Source: Manihot esculenta (lineage: Eukaryota > Streptophyta > Magnoliopsida > Malpighiales > Euphorbiaceae). Taken from it: 64,000 nt of DNA. The notes below the pieces were generated by a model, which was not told the DNA's origin, searched no databases, and was given only the letters and a program-made list of their open reading frames with translations. A program made the position numbers and the translations under genes. The stretch covers positions 2,947,586 to 3,011,585 of the forward strand of contig NC_035164.2 of assembly GCF_001659605.2 (NCBI RefSeq). The letters are read 5' to 3'. Positions within the stretch are counted from its first letter, which is position 1; the number at the start of each line of letters is the position of its first letter. This document shows, in pieces, positions 1 through 9,040 of the stretch.

Positions 1-2968
1 AGGGGTTGTCAGGGTTATCTAGCTCACGTGAGAGAGCTAGACAGTCAGGTTAGAGAGCCCGCCTCAGTGCCAGTGGTCAGAGAGTTCTTAGACGTGTTCC
101 CAGACGAGCTTCCAGGTTTACCACCTGCTAGGGAGATAGAGTTCGAGATAGAGTTAATGCCTGGAACGAGACCGATCTCTATCCCTCCCTACAGGATGGC
201 CCCAGCTGAGTTGAAAGAGTTGAAAGAACAGTTGCAAGATCTAGTAGACAAGGGCTTCATCCGACCGAGTACCTCACCTTGGGGTGCTCCAGTACTCTTT
301 GTAAAGAAGAAGGATGGATCCCTTAGACTTTGTATCGACTACAGACAGTTGAACAAAGTCACTACTAAGAATAAGTACCCATTGCCAAGGATCGACGATC
401 TATTCGACCAGCTAGCAGGAGCGGGTTGTTTCTCCAAGATAGATCTGAGATCAGGGTACCATCAGCTGAGAATAAGGGAAGAAGACACACCAAAGACAGC
501 TTTCAGGACCAGATATGGGCACTATGAGTTCCTTGTGATGCCGTTCGGGTTAACCAACGCCCCTGCAGCATTCATGGACCTCATGAACAGTGTTTAGACA
601 GTACCTGGACCACTTTGTTATTGTCTTCATAGATGATATCTTAGTGTATTCCAGGAATGCAGAGGAGCATGCCCATCATCTGAGGATAGTTCTGCAGACC
701 TTGAGGGAACATGGCTTGTATGCCAAGTTCTCCAAGTGTGAGTTCTGGTTGAGGAGCATCTCATTCTTGGGGCATGTAGTGTCAGAGAATGGAATAGAGG
801 TAGACCCCAAGAAAGTGGAGGCTGTGACTAACTGGCCTAGACCCACCACAGTGACTGAGATCAGAAGTTTCTTGGGTTTGGCTGGTTATTACAGGAGGTT
901 CGTTCAGGACTTCTCAAAGATTGCAGCTCCTCTAACCAGATTGACCAGGAAGAACCAGAAGTTTCTGTGGACCGACCAGTGTGAAGAGAGTTTTGAGGAG
1001 CTTAAGAAAAGGTTGACTTCAGCACCAGTGTTAGCTCTGCCAACTAGCAATGAGGACTTCACAGTGTTCTGTGATGCATCCAGAGTAGGTTTGGGTTGTG
1101 TGTTGATGCAGAATGGCAAGGTGATCGCTTATGCTTCTAGACAGCTGAAGAGGCATGAGTTGAATTACCCCACACACGATCTTGAGATGGCAGCAGTCAT
1201 CTTTGCACTCAAGATGTGGAGGCATTACCTCTATGGGGTAAAATGTGAGATCTTCACAGATCATAAGAGCCTGCAGCACATCTTGAGTCAGAGAGATTTG
1301 AATTTGAGACAGAGGAGATGGGTAGAACTGCTGAGTGACTATGATTGCAAGATTCAGTACCATCCGGGTAAGGCGAATGTTGTGGCAGACGCCCTAAGCC
1401 GGAAATCACTTGGCAGTTTATCCCACATCACGGCGGAGAGAAGACCAGTGGTGAAGGAGTTTTACAAGCTCATTAATGAGGGTCTACAGTTGGAGTTGTC
1501 TGGTACAGGTACGTTGATTGCACAGATGAGAGTGACACCCGTGTTTCTGGAGCAGGTGGCCCAGAAACAGCATGAGGACCCAGAGTTAGTGAAGATTGCC
1601 AGGACTGTTCAGTCAGGCAAGGACAGTGAGTTCAGATTCGACAATAAGGGGATCCTCCGCTATGGGAGTCGATTATGTGTACCAGATGACATAGGGCTTA
1701 AAGGAGACATTATGAGGGAGGCTCATAATGCAAGATACAGCGTTCACCCCGGAGCCACCAAGATGTATCAAGATTTGAAGAAGGTTTATTGGTGGCCAGC
1801 GATGAAGAAAGAAGTGGCACAGTTTGTGTCCGCCTGCGAAGTATGTCAGAGGGTGAAGCTGGAACATCAGAAGCCGGCTGGAATGCTTAACCCACTACCT
1901 ATTCCAGAGTGGAAATGGGAGAATATAGCTATGGACTTCGTAGTGGGGTTACCGGCAGCGTCCAACAGATTGGACTCCATATGGGTGATTGTGGACAGAC
2001 TCACCAAATCTGCTCACTTCATCCCTGTCAGGAGTGGCTATTCTGTGGACAAGTTAGCGCAGGTGTATGTAAACGAGATTGTCAGACTGCATGGGGTTCC
2101 CGTTTCTATAGTGTCAGATAGAGGGCCCCAGTTCACCTCCAGGTTTTGGCGGAGTCTGCAGGATGCCATGGGTACCAGGTTGGATTTTAGCACTGCCTTC
2201 CATCCACAGACAGACGGACAGTCAGAGAGGACCATCCAGACCATAGAAGATATGCTAAGAATGTGTGTGCTGGACTTTGGCGGTTCTTGGAGGCAGCATC
2301 TACCTTTAGTGGAGTTTGCCTACAATAACAGTCATCATGCTAGCATCGGGATGGCTCCATATGAAGCTTTATATGGAAGGAAGTGCAGGTCACCTGTTTG
2401 CTGGGAGGAAGTTGGAGAAAAGGGCTTGGCAGGGCTTGAGTTAGTAGAGATCACCAGCAGGGTGGTACCCATCATCAGAGAGAGAATCAAGACTACTGCA
2501 AGCAGACAGAAGAGTTATGCAGACATCCGCAGGAGACAGTTAGAGTTTCAGGAGGGGGATCTGGTATTGCTCAAGGTGTCTCCAATGAAGGGAGTGGTTC
2601 GCTTCGGAAAGAAAGGTAAACTAGCCCCACGATACATCGGACCCTTTGAAATCTTGCAAAAGATTGGGAATGTGTCGTACAAGCTGGACTTACCTGCTAC
2701 TATGGCAAGAATCCATCCGGTTTTCCATGTTTCTATGTTGAGGAAGTTTGTGTCAGATCCGAGCAAGGTTCTTAGTGAGCCTGATGTAGAGATCCAAGAG
2801 GATCTCACCTATGTTGAACAGCCAGTACGGATCATAGACACCCAGATCAGAAAGTTAAGAAACAAGGAAATCCCGATGGTGAAAGTCCTGTGGAACCACC
2901 ACAATTTGGAGGAATGTACCTGGGAGACACGGGAGTCTATACTCCAGCAATATCCCCACCTCTTTTAA
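1..2968 (+). pseudogene. pol: Element A: pol (RT-RNaseH-integrase-chromodomain), frameshifted, 5' part outside window
   Basis: This is the C-terminal two thirds of a Ty3/gypsy polyprotein, open from base 1 and so entering from the left. Visible in order: RT (YRQLNK near 340; catalytic FIDD near 626-640), RNase H (FCDAS near 1070, TDHKS near 1258), the integrase HHCC finger (1720-1850), the D-D-E core (MDF near 1930, SDRGPQF near 2115, ERTIQTIED near 2230-2250), the GPF motif near 2640, and a chromodomain to the stop at 2966-2968. Known family role: reverse transcription and integration, with the chromodomain guiding insertion into heterochromatin. Compared with the sister copy at 10900-14928, two bases are missing near 590, so the first frame ends at TAG 595-597 and the second frame is open from 590. 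The copy is therefore dead. The chromodomain C-terminus points to the Tekay/Del clade. Confidence 0.93.
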
Positions 2969-3061
2969 GGTTAGTCCCTATGTGTTTTATATGTATGTAT
3001 GTATGTTATGTTGTTTGCTAAGCATGTGCTAGTTGAGGAACATTCGGGGACGAATGTTCTT

Positions 3062-3073
3062 AAGGGGGGAGAA
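3062..3073 (+). other. Polypurine tract of element A
   Basis: The purine run AAGGGGGGAGAA lies directly before the TG of A's 3' LTR, where plus-strand DNA synthesis is primed. The same tract precedes every 3' LTR in this window. Confidence 0.85.
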
Positions 3074-3086
3074 TGTAATACCCGGC
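3074..3086 (+). repeat. First 13 bp of element A 3' LTR, cut off by element B
   Basis: TGTAATACCCGGC is the start of A's 3' LTR. B begins at 3087 with the same TGTAATACCCGGC. The LTR of A resumes at 26718 with CCGGCTAGACTCC, so CCGGC (3082-3086 and 26718-26722) is the 5-bp target duplication of B. Confidence 0.9.
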
Positions 3087-3262
3087 TGTAATACCCGGCT
3101 AGACTCCGGTATCGGAATTCCTACCGTCCGGTGGAATTTGGGTGTCGGAAACCTCTAGAAGGGTAAAAGCATGTTTTTATAAAATGTTTTCATGTATTTT
3201 AATGTTTTAAGTATGATTTTAAATAAGTTTTTGCATGAAATTTCTTTAAGGAAAAACCCAGG

Positions 3263-3388
3263 TTCGGCCGCCGAAACTCACTTTCGGCCGCCGAACATGC
3301 ATGGACTTTGGGAGGCACGTTAGGCCCCCGAAAGTCTAAGTGAGGGAAGTGCAGGTTCGGCCGCCGAACCTTATGTTCGGCCGCCGAA
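3263..3388 (+). repeat. GCC palindrome cluster I (U3) in LTR1
   Basis: There are four copies of TTCGGCCGCCGAA at 3263, 3283, 3356 and 3376, plus the related TTCGGCCCCCGAA at 3413. Each is a 6-bp inverted repeat (TTCGGC/GCCGAA) around one base and contains GCCGCC, the core of the plant GCC box bound by ERF proteins. The cluster lies 55-180 bp upstream of the TATA box, so an enhancer role is possible but inferred. Equivalent clusters occur in every chromovirus LTR of the window. Confidence 0.85.
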
Positions 3389-3442
3389 CATTGCATGGAT
3401 GCGGAGGCACATTCGGCCCCCGAACGTGGCCTGGCCAGCCAC

Positions 3443-3449
3443 TATAAAA
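3443..3449 (+). promoter_or_regulatory. TATA box of LTR1
   Basis: TATAAAA lies in the conserved block GGCCTGGCCAGCCAC-TATAAAAGG. The same block is found at the same relative place in all related LTRs here. Transcription would start about 30 bp downstream, near 3475, which defines the U3/R border. Confidence 0.8.
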
Positions 3450-3981
3450 GGGTCCCTTTGGTCCGCACGGGCGAGCTTTTTCTCTCCCATTGTCGGCCAA
3501 GGTGAGTCTCCACCGTTCCTCCCTCGATCTTGAGTGTTTCCTCTAGATCTTTCATGGTTTTAACAAGTTTTCATCTTGCTTTGAAGTTTTTAAGCTTTTG
3601 AATCGAGTTTTGAGCAAGTTTTGAGCTTGGAGACCCAAGGAGCTAAATCTCTTCCAACTCCAAGTTAGATCGCCTCTACTCTCGATCTTCAAGAGGTAAG
3701 GGTCGATCTTGAACTCTTTTTATGCTTGACACAAGTTTTATGAAGATCTTTGGGGATTAAAGGCATGTTTAGTTCATGTGTAGGTTTATGGGTTTAAGTT
3801 GTGATTTTTGAGCAATGTAGCTTGTTTGTGTGTGAATGAAGTGTTGTAGATGGGGTATATGCATGTTTGAGGCCCCTAGGAACTTGTATGTGTGTTTTGG
3901 TTGAGAAATATGCATGATTTATGGTTTTGGGAGGCAGGAGGTTCATTCGAACCAAGTTTCTGCCGTTTGGCAGAAACCAGG

Positions 3982-4153
3982 TTCGGCAGCCGAAGGGAGT
4001 TTCGGCCGCCGAACCCCCCTTGTGGAGGCAGCTTTCGGCTGCCGAAGGTGCCCCCGAAAAGAGACTTTCGTCTCTGTCTGGCACTTTCGGCCGCCGAAGG
4101 TGCCGCCGAACCTAGCTGAGTTTCGTCTCTGTCTGGGGCTTTCGGCCGCCGAA
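3982..4153 (+). repeat. GCC palindrome cluster II in LTR1
   Basis: Five TTCGGCNGCCGAA units lie at 3982 (N=A), 4001, 4034 (N=T), 4086 and 4141, mixed with half units such as GTGCCGCCGAA and the small hairpin GAGACTTTCGTCTC near 4070. The cluster lies in the transcribed part of the LTR, so it could fold in RNA. Confidence 0.8.
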
Positions 4154-4552
4154 GGTGCCGCCGAAGGTGCCCTGTTCAGCCATTTCATGCATATTTTCTA
4201 TGATGTTTTCATGATGTTTTAGGGGGTTTTTGGGGGATATATTAGAGTTATGTTTATATATGTTTGGTCCCTCATTGGAGTCCACCTGTGTAGGTTCGGA
4301 CCCGAGGAACCGAGGACCCCAGCAGTGAGTGAGCTGCTTCAGTGTCTGGTCAGAGCTAACCAGAGGTGAGTGGAAACAAGTTTAATGTTTTAAATCAAGC
4401 AATTAAATGTTTTGAGCATGTTTCATGCATCATGATGACATGTAATAGGCTGATTGCATTAGTACACGAATATGTCGCATTGCATTTTATTTTGTGGTTG
4501 TGGGTGAATGCTGTATGATCCAATTAGTCCACGAGACTTAATATATGATATA

Positions 4553-4816
4553 ACAGGAAGACCAGGACCCCATGCTACGGCCTGGCACGAGGCTTTATAT
4601 ATGTTATGACAGGAAGACCAGGACCCCATGCTACGGCCTGGCACGAGGCTTTATATATGTTATGACAGGAAGACCAGGACCCCATGCTACGGCCTGGCAC
4701 GAGGCTTTATATATGTTATGACAGGAAGACCAGGACCCCATGCTACGGCCTGGCACGAGACTTTATGTATGTTATGACAGGAAGACCAGGACCCCATGCT
4801 ACGGCCTGGCACGAGA
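4553..4816 (+). repeat. 56-bp minisatellite, five copies, in LTR1
   Basis: The unit contains GACCAGGACCCC...TACGGCCTGGC, in which CCAGG and CCTGG form a dyad. Copies start (at ACCAGG) at 4561, 4617, 4673, 4729 and 4785. Copy number differs between LTRs: 5 here, 4 in LTR2, 3 in LTR3 and 4 in solo LTR S1. Confidence 0.9.
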
Positions 4817-5441
4817 CTATGTTGGGACTAATTGGTGACAGGTTCACCCTTGATGTGAATTGTTTGTGATATGATGCATTTCCATGAAAGCATGAATTTT
4901 AATATAATGTTTTTAGTTTCTGCTCACTGGGCTTTTAGCTCACCCCTCTCCCCTAACCCCAGGTTTGCAGGTACGGGATTGATAGAGAAGAAAAGAAGAG
5001 AAAAGTCATATGTATGTAATAGCTAGAGTATGTGGACATGACAAATGATAAGAATGTAATGTAAAGTTTATGTAATTATGTTATTAAGGATAGAGTTGTG
5101 CTTGACCATAGTATATGTTAATCCCTTGGTATGTACATGATCTTATTTTATGATGTATATGTGAACCAACTCAACACAGGATATATATTGCCCATTGAGG
5201 CTTTGATGAAATCCCACAGAGGGATTAATGTTTATGTATATGATGAATACAGTGCATGCACAGGTTGAGTTTGGTATATGAAGAAAAAGAAAAGTTTTTA
5301 ATTCTTATGTATGTTTGTTGATCATGTATGGGATTAAACAGGTAAACAGGATGTATGTAGGCTTGCTACGGGTTCCGGCGGCCTTAAGCCGACCTGAATC
5401 CTAGCGCCGGTAGCGGTCCGGATTTCCGGGGCGTTACAGAG

Positions 5442-5454
5442 TGGTATCAGAGCC
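5442..5454 (+). other. Primer binding site (tRNA-iMet) of B unit 1
   Basis: TGGTATCAGAGCC begins 3 bp after the LTR end and is complementary to the 3' end of plant initiator tRNA-Met, the usual primer of these elements. Confidence 0.9.
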
Positions 5455-5700
5455 AGGTTCATATGATCGGACCTAGAGTGTCGGGCTCATAGAAGTTATA
5501 GAAGGTCAAGCACAATAGGCAAAAATCATGTCCACTAGGATAGGATGTAGAGTCCTGTCTTGCCATGATGATATGATATGCCATGATAAAATGCATGTGC
5601 ATAAATGATGTGATATGTATGTGATGAGGGTTCATGTGTGCCCACATGAACCATTTAATGCTAATGTTTATGTGATGTTTACTGTTTCTCAGAAAACAGG

Positions 5701-7266
5701 ATGAGAGGAACCCGTCGATCTGCACGATTGACTGGAATACCACCTCAGGACGAGGGCATTGATGCCCGTCCTCCAACATTGCCTAGGGCAATGTCAAGTA
5801 GGTCCAGCAGAGACCGAGCAGTGAGAGACCCTAGAAGGTCTTTAGATCTGGGAAGAAGCAGATCAGTCAGAGGAACAGTGCAGGGAGGTATGTCAGAGGA
5901 TATGGGGGATCAGATGGATGTTGATCAAAGGAGGGATGGCAGTTTGGGCGTCAGTATGTCAGAAGAGGGTATGGGAGAATCCCAAGGAGGCACTCAAGCC
6001 TCGGGATTTGTTCAGCCACCTCACTATCCGCCCTACACCCAAAATCCCGGGTATTCGATGGGAGGTACATCGGATTACCCTAGTTTTAACCCCTACCCCA
6101 CACAGATGCCATACCCACCATACTACCCACCATATCCACAGTACCCAATGTACCCACCTCCACCATACCATCCAAATCCAGCAAACCCTACCTCAGGGGA
6201 TGCTGTACCTCCACCACCACCAGCACCTACATGCCCAGATACCCAGATACCTCAGCCTAGCTCATCTGGGGGAAGTAAGGCTAAAATGACAGATTACATG
6301 AAGTTGGGTGCTCCCCAGTTTGAGTCAGGTGATGACCCGTTTGTGTATCTAGAGAGGGTCAAAACAATAACAGATGAAATTGGAGCTGATGATAGTAGAG
6401 CCATTCAGATGGCTGGTTTCACTTTGAAATGCAAGAAGGCCCGTGAGTGGTTCAAAAACTATGTGAAGCCGAGGGTGGATAGCCTATCGTGGGAGGAGTT
6501 CGCTAATGAATTTGCAGGATGGGCTTTCCCTGATAGTTCAAGGGAATTAAAGATGATAGAATTCGAGCAGTTGAGGCAAACCGATGACATGAGTGTAGAC
6601 GAATATACTGACAGGTTTATGGAGTTGCTGCCTTTTGCTGGGCAAGACCTTAGCACAGACCAGAAGAAGTCGAGGAGGTATATCATGAAGCTCCATCCCA
6701 GGTATTCCTCCTTGGTACAGTCAGCAGATAGAGAGAGTTTTCACGCCATAGTAGACATGGCTAGGAGAATGGAGGCTAGTGCCATCGTTCAGGGGACAGT
6801 CAAACAGACAGTGGCACAAGCTTCTGGTTCTAAAACTCCGGGTGGGGGAAGGTTAGATCCCTCTACCTTGAGTGCAGCAGCTTCAGGCAGTAAGAGATGG
6901 GGTAAGCCCAAGGGTAAGCTAGCTCCGCGGTACATTGGACCCTTTGAAGTCCTGCAAAGGATTGGGAGTGTATCGTACAAGCTGGATTTACCCGCATCTA
7001 TGGAAAGAATCCATCCGGTTTTCCATGTTTCCATGTTGAGGAAGTTCGTGTCAGATCCGGGCAAGGTTCTTAGCGAGCCTGATGTGGAGATCCAAGAGGA
7101 TCTCACTTATGTTGAACAGCCAGTGCGGATTCTTGACACTCAGATCAGAAAGTTGAGGAACAAGGAAATCCCGATGGTGAAAGTCCTTTGGAACCACCAC
7201 AATTTGGAAGAATGCACTTGGGAGACCCGGGAGTCCATGCTCCAGCAGTACCCCCACCTCTTCTGA
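5701..7266 (+). CDS. Gag-chromodomain fusion protein (internal deletion), 521 aa
   Basis: This is an uninterrupted 521-residue frame. It starts at ATG 5701, just after an acceptor-like CTGTTTCTCAG. Residues 1 to about 405 are the Gag of this family: a Pro/Tyr-rich segment around residues 110-175, then the retrotransposon gag domain with AREWFKNY and [12 protein letters not shown]. The frame then jumps straight to the integrase tail ([11 protein letters not shown]) and the chromodomain. Zinc knuckle, protease, RT, RNase H and the integrase core are all missing. Comparison with 11140-11160 and 14570-14585 shows the junction falls in a 9-bp microhomology, AAGGGTAAG, and keeps the frame. A protein of this form could still assemble and bind chromatin, but that is inference. 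It may simply be a deletion that happens to be in frame. Confidence 0.85.
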   Translation: MRGTRRSARLTGIPPQDEGIDARPPTLPRAMSSRSSRDRAVRDPRRSLDLGRSRSVRGTVQGGMSEDMGDQMDVDQRRDGSLGVSMSEEGMGESQGGTQASGFVQPPHYPPYTQNPGYSMGGTSDYPSFNPYPTQMPYPPYYPPYPQYPMYPPPPYHPNPANPTSGDAVPPPPPAPTCPDTQIPQPSSSGGSKAKMTDYMKLGAPQFESGDDPFVYLERVKTITDEIGADDSRAIQMAGFTLKCKKAREWFKNYVKPRVDSLSWEEFANEFAGWAFPDSSRELKMIEFEQLRQTDDMSVDEYTDRFMELLPFAGQDLSTDQKKSRRYIMKLHPRYSSLVQSADRESFHAIVDMARRMEASAIVQGTVKQTVAQASGSKTPGGGRLDPSTLSAAASGSKRWGKPKGKLAPRYIGPFEVLQRIGSVSYKLDLPASMERIHPVFHVSMLRKFVSDPGKVLSEPDVEIQEDLTYVEQPVRILDTQIRKLRNKEIPMVKVLWNHHNLEECTWETRESMLQQYPHLF

Positions 7267-7364
7267 GGTTAGTTGAGATGTGTTCCATGTGCTATATGTG
7301 TGTATGTTATGTTTGTTTCGCTATGCATGTATTAGTTGAGGAACATTCGGGGACGAATGTTCTT

Positions 7365-7377
7365 AAGGGGGGGAGAA
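7365..7377 (+). other. Polypurine tract of B unit 1
   Basis: AAGGGGGGGAGAA lies immediately before LTR2. The deleted unit 1 thus keeps all cis elements: LTRs, PBS and PPT. Confidence 0.85.
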
Positions 7378-7734
7378 TGTAATACCCGGCTAGACTCCGG
7401 TATCGGAATTCCTACCGTCCGGTGGAATTTGGGTGTCGGAAACCTCTAGAAGGGTAAAAACATGTTTTTATAAAATGTTTTCATGTATTTTAATGTTTTA
7501 AGTATGATTTTAAATAAGTTTTTGCATGAAAATTCTTTAAGGAAAAACCCAGGTTCGGCCGCCGAAACTTACTTTCGGCCGCCGAACATGCATGGACTTT
7601 GGGAGGCACGTTAGGCCCCCGAAAGTCTAAGTGAGGGAAGTGCAGGTTCAGCCGCCGAACCTTATGTTCGGCCGCCGAACATTTGCATGGATGCGGAGGC
7701 ACATTCGGCCCCCGAACGTGGCCTGGCCAGCCAC

Positions 7735-7741
7735 TATAAAA
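7735..7741 (+). promoter_or_regulatory. TATA box of LTR2
   Basis: TATAAAA in the conserved GGCCAGCCAC-TATAAAAGG block. A transcript from here would cover B unit 2. Confidence 0.78.
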
Positions 7742-8832
7742 GGGTCCCCTTGGTCCGCACGGGCGAGCTTTTTCTCTCCCATTGTCGGCCAAGGTGAGTC
7801 TCCACCGTTCCTCCCTCGATCTTGAGTGTTTCCTCTAGATCTTTCATGGTTTTAACAAGTTTATAACTTTGTTTTGAAGATTTGTGAGCTTTGAGCAAGT
7901 TTTGAGTGCTTGGAGGTTCAAAGAGCTTAATCTCTCCATCTCCAAGCTAGGATCGCTTTCCTCTCGTTTCTTCAAGAGGTAAGGGTCGATCTTGAACCCT
8001 TTTTATGTTTTAAACAAGTTTTAAGTAAGATCTATGGGTAGAAATGCATGTTAGGACATATGTTGAGTTTATGGGTTTTGATGATGTTTGAGCAATGTAG
8101 CTTGATTGTGTGTGAATGAAGTGTTGTAGATGGGGTATATGCATGTTTGAGACCCCTAGGAACTTGTATGTGTGTTTTGGTTGAGAAATATGCATGATTT
8201 ATGGTTTTGGGAGGCAGGAGGTTCATTTGAACCAAGTTTCTGCCATTTGGCAGAAACCAGGTTCGGCAGCCGAAGGGAGTTTCGGCCGCCGAACCCCTCT
8301 TGTGGAGGCAGCTTTCGGCTGCCGAAGGTGCCCCCGAAAAGAGACTTTCGTCTCTGTCTGGCACTTTCGGCCGCCGAAGGTGCCGCCGAACCTAGCTGAG
8401 TTTCGTCTCTGTCCAGGACTTTCGGCCGCCGAAGGTGCCGCCGAAGGTGCCCTGTTCAGCCATTTCATGCATATTTTCTGTGATGTTTTCATGATGTTTT
8501 AGGGGGTTTTTGGGGGATATATTAGAGTTATGTTTATATATGTTTGGTCCCTCATTGGAGTCCACCTGTGTAGGTTCGGACCCGAGGAACCGAGGACCCC
8601 AGCAGTGAGTGAGCTGCTTCAGTGTCTGGTCAGAGCTAACCAGAGGTGAGTGGAAACAAGCTTAATGTTTTAAATCAAATAACTGAATGTTTTGAGCATG
8701 CTTCACGCATCATGATGATATGTAATAGGCTGATTGCATTAGTTCACGAATATGTTGCATTGCATTTTCCTTTGTGGTTGTGGGTGAATGCTGTATGATC
8801 CAATTAGTCCACGAGACTTTATGTATGTTATG

Positions 8833-9040
8833 ACAGGAAGACCAGGACCCCATGCTACGGCCTGGCACGAGGCTTAATATATGATATGACAGGAAGACCA
8901 GGACCCCATGCTACGGCCTGGCACGAGGCTTTATATATGATATGACAGGAAGACCAGGACCCCATGCTACGGCCTGGCACGAGACTTAATATGTGTTATG
9001 ACAGGAAGACCAGGACCCCATGCTACGGCCTGGCACGAGA
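8833..9040 (+). repeat. 56-bp minisatellite, four copies, in LTR2
   Basis: ACCAGG starts at 8841, 8897, 8953 and 9009 give an exact 56-bp period. Copies differ slightly in their TATATATG/TGTGTTATG tails. Confidence 0.88.

Larger units (their letters stand above)
3501..4970 (+). promoter_or_regulatory. Splice-site-like signals in the LTR1 leader
   Basis: Downstream of the predicted start lie donor-like AAG|GTGAGT (3501/3502) and GAG|GTAAGG (3695/3696). Next come an acceptor-like CTGTGTAG (ends 4293), a donor-like GAG|GTGAGT (4365/4366), and a pyrimidine tract with acceptors CCCCAG and TTTGCAG (ends 4962 and 4970). They outline a 72-nt exon at 4294-4365. The same pair is kept in D (34236-34325) and, on the minus strand, in C (24206-24284). 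Splicing is an inference. The conservation is visible. Confidence 0.5.
3087..5438 (+). repeat. LTR1 of element B
   Basis: A 2352-bp LTR running from TGTAATACCCGG to GGCGTTACA. It holds two clusters of GCC palindromes (3263-3388, 3982-4153), a TATA box at 3443-3449, splice-like sites in the leader, and five copies of a 56-bp minisatellite (4553-4816). It is followed at once by a tRNA primer site. Confidence 0.93.

Noticed and set aside
3199..4188. Many overlapping frames on both strands rich in FGGR, SAAE and RRPN residues in the LTRs
   Set aside because: They are translations of the GCC palindromes in different frames, break at each LTR variant and have no start context or conservation as protein.
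4553..4816. Evenly spaced repeats resembling a CRISPR array
   Set aside because: Units are contiguous 56-bp tandem copies without unique spacers, inside an LTR of a plant genome.
5442..5454. Possible tRNA gene fragment
   Set aside because: Only about 13 bases complementary to the tRNA 3' end, placed 3 bp after the LTR: it is the primer binding site.
7051..7257. Antisense frames over the chromodomain and RNase H coding regions
   Set aside because: Shadows of the conserved pol frame; they recur in every copy because the sense strand is conserved.
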